In this document: in pieces, positions 35,626 through 46,552 of the stretch | Layout: each line of letters starts with the position of its first letter | Position numbering within the stretch: the stretch's first letter is position 1 | Assembly: GCF_932294415.1 (NCBI RefSeq) | Contig: NC_065535.1 | Coordinates: forward strand, 96,690,862-96,754,861 | DNA length: 64,000 bases | Direction: 5' to 3' | From: Quercus robur | Lineage: Eukaryota > Streptophyta > Magnoliopsida > Fagales > Fagaceae | Notes under the pieces: model-generated | The model's input: only the letters and a program-made list of their open reading frames with translations | What the model was told of the DNA's origin: nothing | Databases searched by the model: none | Position numbers and translations under genes: made by a program

Positions 35626-36259
35626 GTAGTGAAACTGAAACTCCAAAATGTATCTATCTCTGTCGTTTTAAAAATTTGAAGAAGGAAAAGAGATGTTGGT
35701 AAGGATGGTGAGATGTGTTTTTGTGGGATGTTTTGGATTTGTTCACGTTGAAGGATGGGAATGGATGAATTCATCCGTTCCCAGAGCTATTGCTTTTTGA
35801 GTGATTTTTTTTTTTTTATTCATATTTGTACACGCATTTGGTATACAATAATTTTTAATTTTTAATTTTTTAAAGATGAAGAGGCATATAATATAATTTT
35901 ATTTTAATGATAAATCCATAAAAATGAGATTGCACTATTGAAGATTACTGGATTATGATCTGAGATGTTTTAATAAATAATAATAATCCCTTAAATTAAA
36001 ATTTGATAGGTTTTTTACAAGAAAAATTAGAAAGGGATAATGATAAGTTAATGAATAATAATCGTAACCTAAAAAATAAAACTATGCAAAAAAAATTAAT
36101 GAACTTTGTAGAGAAAAAGTAATGAATAATTTCATTCCAAATTATATAGATATGATCAATTTCAAATTAAAATGTTACCAAAAATGACAACCTTGGGAGA
36201 TTTAAAAAATATAGTGGTTTAGAATTTGAAAAATATAGTTGCTAGAAATGAAAAAAAAA
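35626..36259. other. spacer between duplication copy A and the tandem array
   Basis: A/T-rich DNA with no gene. The minus-strand open frame at 35544-35774 crosses the edge of the duplication and has no family match. Confidence 0.45.
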
Positions 36260-38360
36260 AAAATTTACTCAGTACTTGATTTCTTGAAAGTAAAGTACCA
36301 TACAAAAAAAAAAAAAAAAAGATAAAGATATATCATTTCACAGTCTACACTCTAAATATTAATTACTATCTTAAATATTTACTGGCCTCTAAGCATGCGC
36401 TCACGCACGTGCTCAAAGGTTCTTCTATGTAGTAATCTCAAATTAAAATTGATGCAAATTATTAAATTTTACCCAAAAAATAGTAACTTTTTAACGTGGG
36501 TTTCTAAAATAAATAATTAAAAAAAAAACTTTTTAACATGTGTCTAAAAAAAATATGGCCAATTAAAAAAAATAAAGAAAGAGAAAAGTTTATACGTGAA
36601 GTTTGTTTCCAAATAAGTGGATTAGTGGGAGAGTGATTCTATTTTGTAGGCAATGTTTTAGTGGGAGTTAAAGATGTATTTTTACTTTGTTGTCCTTTAA
36701 TTCTGTCTCTACTTAAATCTAGGAAAATATGGGTATTTTGGAAAACCAAATCTGGTCCAAACAAGAGAAGCCCCTTAAATAATAGTATAGATAGATAATC
36801 CACTTAATAATATAAAATTTACAAAAGAAAAAAAATGACCCAATACTTGATTTCTTGAAAGTAAAGTATCATACAAAAAGAAAAAATTAAAGATAAAGAT
36901 AAATCACTCCACAGTCCACAATCTAAATACTAATTACTATCTTAAATATTTATAATTCACTTAATAATATAAAATTTACAAAAGAAAAAAAAAAGTGAAA
37001 AAAAAATCTAGTACTTGATTTCTTGAAAGTAAAGTACAAAAAAAAAAGGAGAAAAAAAAGAAAAGAAAAAAAAAGATAAAGGTAAATCACTCCACAATCT
37101 AAATACTAATTTCTATATTGAATATTTATAATCCACTTAATAACATAAAATTTACAAAAGAAAAAAAAAGTGAAAAAAATTACACAGTACTTGATTTCTT
37201 GAAAGTAAAGTACCATACAAAAAGAAAAAAAGAAAATAAAGATAAATCACTACACAGTCCACACTCTAAATATTAATTACTATCTTAAATATTTATAATC
37301 CACTTAATAATATAAAATTTTCAAAAGAAAAAAAAAAGTGAAAAAAATTACATAGTACTTGAATTCTTGACAGTAAAGTACCATACAAAAAGGGAAAAAA
37401 AGAAGAAGATAAAGGTAAATCACTCCATAGTCCACACTCTAAATACTAATTACTATCTTAAATATTTATAATTCACTTAATAACATAAAAGTTACAAAAG
37501 AAAAAAAAATGTGAAAAAAATACCCAGTACTTGATTTCTTAAAAGTAAAGTACTATACAAAAAAAAAAAAAAGATACAAATAAATTACTCCACACTTCAC
37601 AATCCACAATCTAAATACTAATTACTATCTTAAATATTTATAATTCACTTAATAATATAAAATTTACAAAAAAAAAAAAGTGAAAAAAAAATTACACAGT
37701 ACTTGATTTCTTGAAAGTAAAGTACCATACAAAAAGAAAAGAAAAAGATAAAAATAAATCACTCCACAGTCCACACTTTAAATACTAATTAATATTCTAA
37801 ATATTTATAATCCACTTAATAATATAAAATTTATAAATAAAAAAAATTGAAAAATATACCCAGTACTTGATTTCTTGAAAGTAAAGTACCATATTAAAAG
37901 AAAAAGATAAAGATAAAGATAAATCACTCCATACTCCATAGTCTACAATCTAAATACTAATTACTATCTTAAATATTTATAATCCACTTAATAATATAAA
38001 ATTTACAAAAAAAAAAAAAAGTAAAAAAAAATTACACTGTATTTGATTTCTTGAAAGTAAAGTACCATACAAAAAGGAAAAAAAAAAAAAAGAAGATAAA
38101 GATAAATCACTTCATAGTTTACACTCTAAATACTAATTACTATCTTAAATATTTATAATCCACTTAATAATATAAAATTTACAAAAGAAAAAAAATGAAA
38201 AAAAATATCTAGTACTTGATTTCTTAAAAGTAAAGTATCATACAAAAAAAAATAATAAAAATAAATCACTCCACAGTTTACAATCTAAATAAAGATAAAT
38301 CACTCCACAATCTATAATCTAAATACTAATTATTATCTTAGATATTTATAATCCGCTTAA
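36260..38360. repeat. AT-rich tandem array, period about 171 bp, about ten units
   Basis: The word ACTTGATTTCTTGAAAGTAA (or a close variant) recurs near 36271, 36844, 37012, 37189, 37362, 37527, 37699, 37863, 38038 and 38213. Adjacent spacings from the second unit onward are 164-177 bp. Each unit also has AAATCACTCCACAGTCCAC, CTAAATACTAATTACTATC, CCACTTAATAATATAAAATT and an A-rich stretch of variable length. The first unit is interrupted at about 36384-36795 by unrelated sequence starting CTGGCCTCTAAGCATGCGC. The array ends where duplication copy B begins. Confidence 0.93.
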
Positions 38361-39035
38361 TAATATTGAATGTTGAGATGTTGGTTACCAATTAGTGGGA
38401 TAAACTATGGCATGGTAGCTTCTTTCTAAGATTAATGTGGTAGAATTCATCTCCTAGATCAAGTCCTTCTTAATACTCTTACATGGAAGATAACAGAATG
38501 AACTGAATATAATGCTTAAATGGAAAATAATAGAAGTACTATTTATTTTACTACTGCCTTACAAAATGACTTGGCAACTTATATGTTGTCTAAAAGGCTT
38601 GAAGGGAGAATCTCACGTATTAAATGAATTTAGGAAAAGACAACTTTTTTTTATATTTTTTTGACAAACAAAAGGTCAAATCTTACTGACTCATGAGATT
38701 ATAAGAAATAAACAAATAAAAAGAATTATGATAAGGCAATTTCTTTTTTTCTTTTTCTTTTTTTTTGATAGAATAAGGCAATTTCTTATTAGGATCGCTT
38801 CTATTTGAAATTTTACTAATGTTGATTTGGAATTGAATTTCATCCATAACGCTACAACATAATAGTTTAGCGGTACTTCTTAAATTGCCTCACGTTTATA
38901 TTTATGGAGGTGGACTTTATTGTTAGGATATACCATATGCCTTAAATATGAATGATAAATAGCTATATAGCTATTTTAGCCCTACCAAAACACTAAAGCA
39001 TACAACAGCAGAGCTAAAGGTATGTTTTTTTTATA

Positions 39036-40019
39036 ACTGGGGTTAGACATTTCAAACTTAACCCATCTGAGACCAAACCCATCTCAATATTTCAAACTCT
39101 CTTTCTCACTCTCTTCTCAATATTTCAAACCCACTTCTCTCTTGCCTCGCCGTCACGGTGAGGATATCTATGATTTGATCAAGCTTTTAACTCAGCTCCT
39201 CGCTCAGTTCCTCGCTCACCACACAGGCAGGTCAATAAGTTACGGATTGAGGGAGATGGTTCTTTAGATGATGTGCCTGAAATGCACCATGTTGAAGGGG
39301 CATTTGTAGAAACAGTATTGTAAGTTAAAAGGATTTCCTAGGTTGATTTCACAACTTGTATGGTGTTTTTTCTGTTCTGCTTCTCTCCTTTCTACAATAT
39401 GGGTTATCTTTATCAAATCTATTGAGCTTATATTAAGTGAGTCATTCTGTTTCTGCAGACCATAGGTAAAATCTCCTCCTCAAGATATATTACTAAAGCT
39501 GGAGAGGGAGCCAATCTTTATAAAGATTCAATCTTTGTCTAAAAAAATTAAAAATAAAAATTCAGATAGACTCTAACTTGCATCCAGCCACCAAAACAGC
39601 AATATAAACTCACCAAGACAACAATATAAATGCAGAAAAATGATCAAACATCAAATAAGATAAGCATAAACAATATAAACCTCTGTTTTGGCAAGATATA
39701 AACCTCTGTTTTGGCAAGACAGAAACAGAGATGCTCTAAAGTTGAACTTGGAACCTTCTGTGAAGCCTTTTTTTCTTTTTTTGGTTAAAATCTGTGAAGC
39801 CACGAACTCAGCAACCTCTGTCTCACTTTTCCCTCCTAAAAGGTCTTTTTTGTTTTCCGAAGAACTTGCATGGATAACCTTTGTTTCAGTTTTCCCTCTT
39901 AAAAGGTTTTTTTTTTTTGTTTTCCAGTACAATTTGTCCGGTTGAGTTAAACATAGGTTTGGTCTCAGATGGGTTAAGTTTGAAATATTCATATGGGTTA
40001 AGTGTCTAACTCCAGTTAA
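39036..40019. mobile_element. inverted-repeat element with possible captured gene fragments
   Basis: The left end (AACTGGGGTTAGACA... to 39080) and right end (39950-40019) are inverted copies sharing TTTCAAACTTAACCCATC and TGAGACCAAACC; the right arm has about 20 extra bases. The interior has an exon-like stretch near 39231-39320 that reads NKLRIEGDGSLDDVPEMHH and then reaches a GTAAGTT donor. Another minus-strand open frame lies at 39651-39992. Terminal repeats around host-like coding pieces suggest a Pack-MULE-type element, but no target duplication was found, so the class is uncertain. Confidence 0.55.
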
Positions 40020-40139
40020 GTGTGCAGTTAAGTGTGTGGTTTGGGTTTTAAATTACGTGGCACGTTTTTGACCATTGATGCTTTCCATGGAAAATCCTCA
40101 CCGTGTACTGGAGCCTCTCCATTTCAAAGGGAAATGGAG

Positions 40140-40568
40140 AGGATCCGGATCTAGTTATCTATGGTTGTGCACTGTATCTAAGAACTAAAAAGAAATTAAT
40201 TTTTTAATCCCAGCCCAAATTAAAATAATACAAGTTGGTTCATCTCTCTCTCTCAGTCACTTACACACCGTGCCTCTCTCTCTTAGTCACCCTCATCTCA
40301 TCTGAAGCTCTCATCTCCCAAAACTCTATCAAGCTCACTCTTTCACCGCCACCGGCCCAACTCATCCTCAACGTTGCCGCCATCGAAGCTTGACGTCACC
40401 GACCCACTAGCCGTTCCAAGCCACCAATCAACCTTAGACCCACGCCGCCAATCAACCTTAGACCCACGCCGCCATTAGCCTCAAACCCACGCCGCCATCC
40501 GCCTTAGACCCCTGTTTCGTCCTTTTCTCACACACTCTCTCTCTCTATGTCATTTCCGATACGTCTCG

Positions 40569-40642
<74 letters not shown>

Positions 40643-41100
40643 TTTTAGCTCTGATCAGGTCCCACATTACCCGACTCACCTTAAATCAAAGCATTCATTT
40701 TCGCTTTGCACTCATCATCAATGTCTATGATCACTGATCGATGATCGGCGCAAGTCTCGTCAGCCAGTACCGAATTAGACAGAGTATCGGGCATGGGTTT
40801 CTGTTTGGCTGTATTGATTTTTTTGGGTTTTTGTTTTGTTCTTCTTCATTGGTTTTGATGGGCACGGTGGGGTTGTGGCTATGCAATGATTTTAATGGGT
40901 TTGATGGTGGTTGTAGTTGTGTGTTGGTGGTTGAATAAAATATTATTTTATTATAGTGTTTATATTATTTTATTGTGTTAAAAACTAAAATAGCTCCACT
41001 ACTGTAGGATATGAGAAGGTAAAATAGATAAAGTGATTTTTTGTGTAGTTAAAAAGCTAAAAATTTAGCTCCACTTTTGTAGATGCTCTAAGTTGGTAAC
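40140..41100. other. repeat-rich segment with GCC-rich blocks and a long (CT)n tract
   Basis: Contains a tandem of CCAATCAACCTTAGACCCAC at about 40425-40475 with further ACGCCGCCAT copies, then a (CT)n microsatellite of about 65 bp at 40573-40639. It ends with TTAGCTCCACTTTTGTAGATG-like sequence near 41070, a phrase I associate with small plant transposons. No intact gene is seen. Copy A lacks this segment. Confidence 0.5.
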
Positions 41101-42263
41101 AGTTTAGGTTGGGGAAGAAAAAAGTCTTTCCAATCCCAAGCTCGATTTATATCATTAACTCGACCGTTTTTTCCCCCCACTTAATTAAGTTATATTATAA
41201 GAGAGAAACAAAGGCACACTTACTTCTATTAAAGGTACCCTACTTTTTAGTGTAAAGAAAATTATAAATGGAGCTATTCTGGTCATTTAAAATTTAAATT
41301 AATAAGCGGGCTAGATTCAGGTATCTAAGATACAAAATCATTCCCAAACCTTTGTAAGTTTACAAATGTGAACCCAAATTTATTTTAAAGTCATTTAAAA
41401 AACACCAACTCATTACCTAGTGATACTATCCATGTGATGCAAACAAATCATCTATACAACTACACCCAGAAAAAAATTAATGGCTATCATGTAGATGGTC
41501 GTCAATCGGTGAGATAATCCACAAATTGATTTCTGTAATTACGGCATTGTATATCTTACTCAAGAAACCAAAATCAATTATAATTTGTCTGGATATATAT
41601 ATGACCCAGAGTTCTCAGCTTCTTCTACAGCAGAGGGCATTAATTAAGGAATAGATGGAATTGGTCTCACTTCCATTTTGTTACAAGGTCTTGTTCTAAT
41701 TTGCAGTTGTCTCCTTTTGTACCCCAATTCTCTTTGACATCTATATCGGTTTGGATAGATACTTCAAAGGAAATTATTTATTATGTTCAGCTATTGAATT
41801 TCTCTGCAGTTGATTCTCTAAGACATGTTTGTACCAAGAGGCCAATACGCCCAAAGGTTCTCTTATAAAACATACTTGGATTTTGATAAGGTTCTTATAG
41901 AAAGTTTCACTTTTGAGGATTGGGACGTAAACTACTGCTGAAGAAAGAATGAATATCCATAATACATTAATACATACAGAACAAGAAGGCCAAAATTGAT
42001 AAACAGGGGCACCCTAACAAGTATAGAAAAGAATGCTTATCGAATTTTATCAAGCCAACAACAACGATTATTCCAAAGACTAAAACCTGACCAAACCACA
42101 ATATATACAAGATTAATTGCTTAAAAAAACTAGTGTTAAAAAAACAAAAACAAAACAAAAGATATTTTCAGTTAACGATGTATATTACAATAGGAATAAC
42201 AAAAAATCGTCCAATAGTTAAGGAAAGAAAAGATGAATCAAATATATTTTTTTCCTGGCAAGA

Positions 42264-43031
42264 TTAATGTGCAGTTTGCAGAACACAAAAATTGAACTTC
42301 GAATGGCATGGATCCCAGTAAAGCCCAATGATATCTCCTACCTTCAATTTCCTCCTAGCCACAAAATCCTCGTGCCACTTTCCATTGAAAACATAGCTCT
42401 TAGATGAAGGCCACTTCTTGAAAACCAACTCGTAATCGGACTTTGAATCTTGATCGAAAACTGTTACACTCAATCCGTTACTCTCGATCTTCCTAACCGA
42501 GTCTGCACTAAAGAATGCCATAATATGGGTGTGGACAAGACTTTGATGCAGCAAGAGCCGGCTGGAACTACCAATATCACTCTTCGTGAGCGTCTTCGTG
42601 ATTTTCCAGGGAGAAACAGCGCTCAGCGTCATCATGGACGACGTACCCTCCTCTTCTTGTGCGTTGGAGGCCACCATGGAATTGTGAGAAACGGAAGTAG
42701 CAGTAGCAGTAGCGTATTCGTCTTTTTGCGTGCTTTTCCTCTTATTATTGGAAGAAACCCATGATTTATCAAACAGCGTCAGTGCCGTCGAAACCTCTTT
42801 TTGTTCTCGTTTGGTGCGAAACTCACAAGAGAGCGTTTGGGTGTTTTGGTTTTCGAGAGTTTGTAGCAGATTCTGAGTGCCGTCGTCGTCAGGTATCATG
42901 GCTTCTTCTTCTTCGTTGCACTTGTTGGCGTTGAGTTCGGTGTGAAGCTCAGAAGAAAGCGTTAAGTCGGTGGAATTCTGAGTGTTCTGGTTTTCCAGAG
43001 TTTGCAGCAGATTCTGAGTGATGGGTATCAT
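42264..43031 (-). CDS. B3 domain-containing protein (copy B)
   Basis: Single-exon gene, 255 aa, duplicate of the gene at 31978-32697. It has the same B3 domain (about residues 146-252: WKITKTLTKSDIG, FDQDSKSDYELVF, SYVFNGKWHEDF, DIIGLYWDPCHSKFNF) and the same doubled NLLQTLENQNTQ phrase. It retains a basic stretch (NNKRKSTQKDEYAT) and a short TELNAN segment that copy A lacks. An upstream in-frame ATG at 43157 would add 42 residues, but these are hydrophobic followed by poly-Glu, lie in the leader and do not match copy A, so I chose MIPITQN. Presumed nuclear DNA-binding protein, targets unknown. Confidence 0.85.
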   Translation of the reverse strand: MIPITQNLLQTLENQNTQNSTDLTLSSELHTELNANKCNEEEEAMIPDDDGTQNLLQTLENQNTQTLSCEFRTKREQKEVSTALTLFDKSWVSSNNKRKSTQKDEYATATATSVSHNSMVASNAQEEEGTSSMMTLSAVSPWKITKTLTKSDIGSSSRLLLHQSLVHTHIMAFFSADSVRKIESNGLSVTVFDQDSKSDYELVFKKWPSSKSYVFNGKWHEDFVARRKLKVGDIIGLYWDPCHSKFNFCVLQTAH

Positions 43032-43203
43032 GGCTGCTTCTTCTTCTTCTTCTGCTAGTGGTCGTGCGGTCTTGGGTTTAGAGAAAAAAAAAATCAATGA
43101 ATGAATAAAAAGACGATAGAGATAGAAGAAAATCTTAAAACAGAAAACAAAGAGCACTCTTTAATTGGTGTAGTGCGAAAAAAGAAAAGAAAGGGAAAGA
43201 TTG

Positions 43204-43212
43204 TATATATAG
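43204..43212 (-). promoter_or_regulatory. TATA box of B3 copy B
   Basis: CTATATATA on the minus strand, about 175 bp before the ATG, at the position equivalent to 32844-32852 in copy A. It is retained in both duplicates. Confidence 0.55.
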
Positions 43213-43342
43213 AAAAAATAGAATTTCTAAACCTCGTCGGACTCGGTTTTCTTTTTATTTTGTTTTTACGTAAATCTTGTTTGAGAAAGTAGTCCGAATT
43301 GCTAAGGAAAACGCAACCTCAACTTTCTCTTCTTAACACCTA

Positions 43343-43546
43343 GGGTCCGTTTGGATTGAGCTTATTTTTGCTGAAACTGAAAACTGAAACTGAAAACACT
43401 GTAGTAAAATAATTTTTAAATGTGTAAATAATATCGTGGGACCCATTTTTAATGAAAAAGTTGATAAAAAGTGGAATTTGTGGGTCCATGAACAGTGCAC
43501 GAATGCACTGTTCACAGTGGACTTGGTCAAATAGTGCGGCTGAGAG

Positions 43547-43581
<35 letters not shown>

Positions 43582-43632
43582 GGAAAACGCAGCCACAAAT
43601 TCAGCAACTTTCAGTGCAATCCAAACGCACTC
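43343..43632. mobile_element. Tourist-like MITE inserted in duplication copy B
   Basis: The ends GGGTCCGTTTGGATTG and CAATCCAAACGCACTC are complementary at most positions. The element is flanked by CTA at 43340-43342 and 43633-43635; copy A has a single CTA at 32977-32979 in otherwise matching flanks. The 290-bp body includes ATGAACAGTGCACGAATGCA and a poly-A tract of about 30 bases. It resembles the element at 61671 at its ends. Confidence 0.88.
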
Positions 43633-44031
43633 CTAATTACGTTTTTCTGATAGAAACGACAGCGTTACGCACCTGTGCATGTTGTGGACTATGGACGGTG
43701 CCGTTTTGGGGCAAGAAGAGACTTGGTTGGGAGTATTGTGGGCCGGGCCCGGACCCGGGGCCTAAGTTCAATGGTGGACCACTAGTGATGGGCTGAATGA
43801 TTGTAGATATATTGTTTCGGCCTCAGCAAAACCTATAAAATTGGTCTGGTCTTGTCTTTTTTTCCTTTTTGAAAAATCGGGACCAGGACTAAAAATTGGA
43901 TTTTGTTTTTTGAAGTGTTGGACCAAGACTTACGGAATCCCTTGAAAACCAGAACAAAGACAAGATTTTTGGTCCAGTGAGGTCTAAATGGTTTTTTCTT
44001 ACAATCCTACTATATACTATGTAAGTTGGTT

Positions 44032-44086
<55 letters not shown>

Positions 44087-44110
44087 TGTTTTATTAGTTG
44101 TATTAGTATG

Positions 44111-44914
44111 TGTAGGGACCAGATTCGGCTCTTAGCCCAAATTATATATGGACTCAAGCCCAAAACAATGAATTTGTAGAGAGTGGGTTGAAAAACTAGG
44201 CTTGAGCAAGTTGGATGACAAATAAAGTGGGTTCTAATGACAAGAACAATAAGACAGATTGATTCAACTAAACAAAATCGTCCTCGGCACAGTCCGAGGA
44301 GATCAGTTCTTATGTATTTCTCTTAAATTTGATTACAAGTTTGTTTCTTGATTGCTACAGTATTTTTCTCTTCATTCTGAAACCTCTCTCTCACTGCTTA
44401 CTTCCCCTTTTATACTCTCTTCCTCTTTCATCCTTACCTTCCACGTGCAGACCAAATGGTTAGTGCTTGATACTTGTTTTATCAGTACCTTCCTAAAGTC
44501 TTTAGGTAGTAACTGTAAGGCTGAAAACTACTGTTCAGGTATCACTTTCACATTAATGCGGCCAGAGAGTTAGCTATAGAACGTTTAATGTGATGGTAGC
44601 AGCTTTCTCGTTAGATATTTTAGGACTCCCCTCTGTCCTTTGTTTCTGCAATACTTATCCATGCCAACAAAACTTCTTAGGACATTCCCTCAGACAGCAG
44701 ACCACCTCTACTACCCTCAGCTTTGGTTGGCTGAGGAGGCATTCATCCTTAACCCAACCTCCTGGGCCATTATGATCAAAACTAATTTCTTCATTTACTA
44801 GCACCAGCTTTCTTGACAATGTTTACCCCTACTCGGACGACCCCTTATCCTCGGCTTGGGCCTCAGACCCAATATAAACACTGATAATGAGCTCCTGGGC
44901 CCAATACCCCTACA
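44111..44914 (+). mobile_element. solo LTR inserted in duplication copy B
   Basis: Begins TGTAGGGACC and ends ATACCCCTACA, with the perfect 5-bp duplication GTATG at 44106-44110 and 44915-44919. It is 804 bp and related to the LTRs at 13276 and 52306 (ACAATGAATTTGTAGAGA, GTTCAGGTATCAC, CACATTAATGCGGCCAGAG). Copy A reads straight through the empty site near 33427-33431. A very long poly-T lies just upstream (44034-44083). Confidence 0.93.
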
Positions 44915-45853
44915 GTATGTAAGTTTATAATAATTTTTAAAAATTTCTTCTTATAAACTATTTAAAATTTTGTTTTATTTAATAAGAGTATGAAAGTAAA
45001 TTTATATAAATTATATATTATATTTTTCAATTTTTCTTCTCAACTAAATAAAAAAGTTTTCCATTCATTCTCCAAACCAAACACACATGAAGGAAAAATA
45101 AATATAGTATATTTTATTTTTATCCCACCAATTTCCATCCTTCCACTTTTCTATTCTTCAACCAAACAGAGTATAAGGTTTTATTGATATTGTTGTTGTA
45201 TTTGTGACAGATGGTGTAAATAATAGTACAAAAAATTTTAACAATTTCCGAAAAAATATGATAATGTGAAATGATTGAAATCTAACAATAATTTGGAGGA
45301 ATGACTAAATACATGCATGCAAAATAAGAGTTTGCACAAAGTAATTAAATTATATGGTTTAAAAATGAACACAAACAAACAAAATGATATTGAGTAACAA
45401 ACCTTGTTGATTATGATCATCCCCTTGCTTCAACATCATTTGTGTTTTCAACTCTTTGTCTTCTTTGTTTGACTGCAATAATGGAATTGGATAAAATATT
45501 TCTATTTGTTTTATAACAAAACATGATGTTGAGCATTTAGAAATATGTTATTGTATATAACTTATTGTCATTAGTGTCATGATTTATATCACATGCCTCA
45601 CAATATTTTTTAACATTATATTTGAAAAAGTTAGAAGAAAGCATGAACAAAATTGCTATGTAGCATAAAGATGATGGATGGTTTAATATATTAGTATACC
45701 AATAAATTGTCCCATTACATTGTTTGAAGACAAAATATTTCTGGCAATTCGACGGATATTGGTTAGTCAAAGTCTTGATGCTACCTCAATGTTAATTGAT
45801 TCAGTCGATTCACCTGTCAATGTGATTTGTAACAGTTAAAATTTGGAATAAAT

Positions 45854-46302
45854 GGGACAAAATGGGCTTTGCCCTTTTCGGGCAAATTAATTAGTTTTAT
45901 ACCCCCTTTCCTAAACTAAGTAGGAAAATGCCCCTCTTTTAAAACTCAATTTATGATAAATCGAATTAGGCCCTATAGTGGCATTTTAAGGAACCTATAG
46001 TGACATTTTTTAAGATTTATAGTGATGTTTTTTAACTCAACCTCAATGAAATCGAGTTATAGGTAAAAAAATTGCCTATAACTCGATTTCATTGAAGTCG
46101 AGTTAAAAAACGTCACAATAGGTCTTAAAAACGTCATTATAGGCTCATTAAAACGCCACTATAGGGCTTCAGGAATTTTTTTTTTCTAACTCGATTTATC
46201 ATAAATCGAGTTTTAAAAGAGGCGCATTTCCCTACTTAGTTTGGGAAATGGGGTATAAAGCTAATTAATTTGCCCGAAAAGGGCAAAAGTCCATTTTGTC
46301 CA
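45854..46302. mobile_element. foldback MITE inserted in duplication copy B
   Basis: A 449-bp element whose two halves are inverted copies of each other, from GGGACAAAATGGGC to the right end GTCCATTTTGTCCA. It is flanked by the perfect 8-bp duplication GAATAAAT at 45846-45853 and 46303-46310; copy A has one GAATAAAT at 35381-35388. The interior carries AACTCGATTT/AAATCGAGTT stem-loops and repeated CACTATAGG-type words. The superfamily is unsure (an 8-bp duplication would fit hAT). Confidence 0.9.
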
Positions 46303-46552
46303 GAATAAATGTGAATATGTTTTTGTTTTTCCAAACATGTTTTAAATGGATTCAAATGATACAAACAAAATTTTTTGATTCAATAAAATTCCAACCAATG
46401 AAGACTAGTTAAAGATATGAAACTATATTCTCACCATTACTATGTTGTATAGCCTTTTGCTTAATTGACGTATTTCGAGCCAAATGATGAACCTCGCCAT
46501 TTGGTTGCATTAGTAATGGGCATGTTTTGTTGTAGCATTAGAATGCAAAGTA

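Larger units (their letters stand above)
38361..46552. repeat. segmental duplication, copy B
   Basis: Direct-orientation partner of copy A. It is longer because it contains extra DNA at about 38720-41400 (including a transposon-like element near 39036-40019), a 290-bp MITE (43343-43632), a solo LTR (44111-44914) and a 449-bp foldback MITE (45854-46302). It carries the second B3-domain gene. Homology to copy A stops at about 46552, just after GCATTAGAATGCAAAGTA. Confidence 0.9.

Noticed and set aside
32239-42764. Plus-strand open frames at 32239-32448 and 42450-42764, both containing GRNSAQR
   Set aside because: They lie opposite the B3 coding frames and recur only because the B3 genes are duplicated.
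42264-43157. Extended 297-codon start for B3 copy B
   Set aside because: The extra 42 residues (hydrophobic then poly-Glu) have no counterpart in copy A and lie in the leader between the TATA box and the conserved MIPITQN start.
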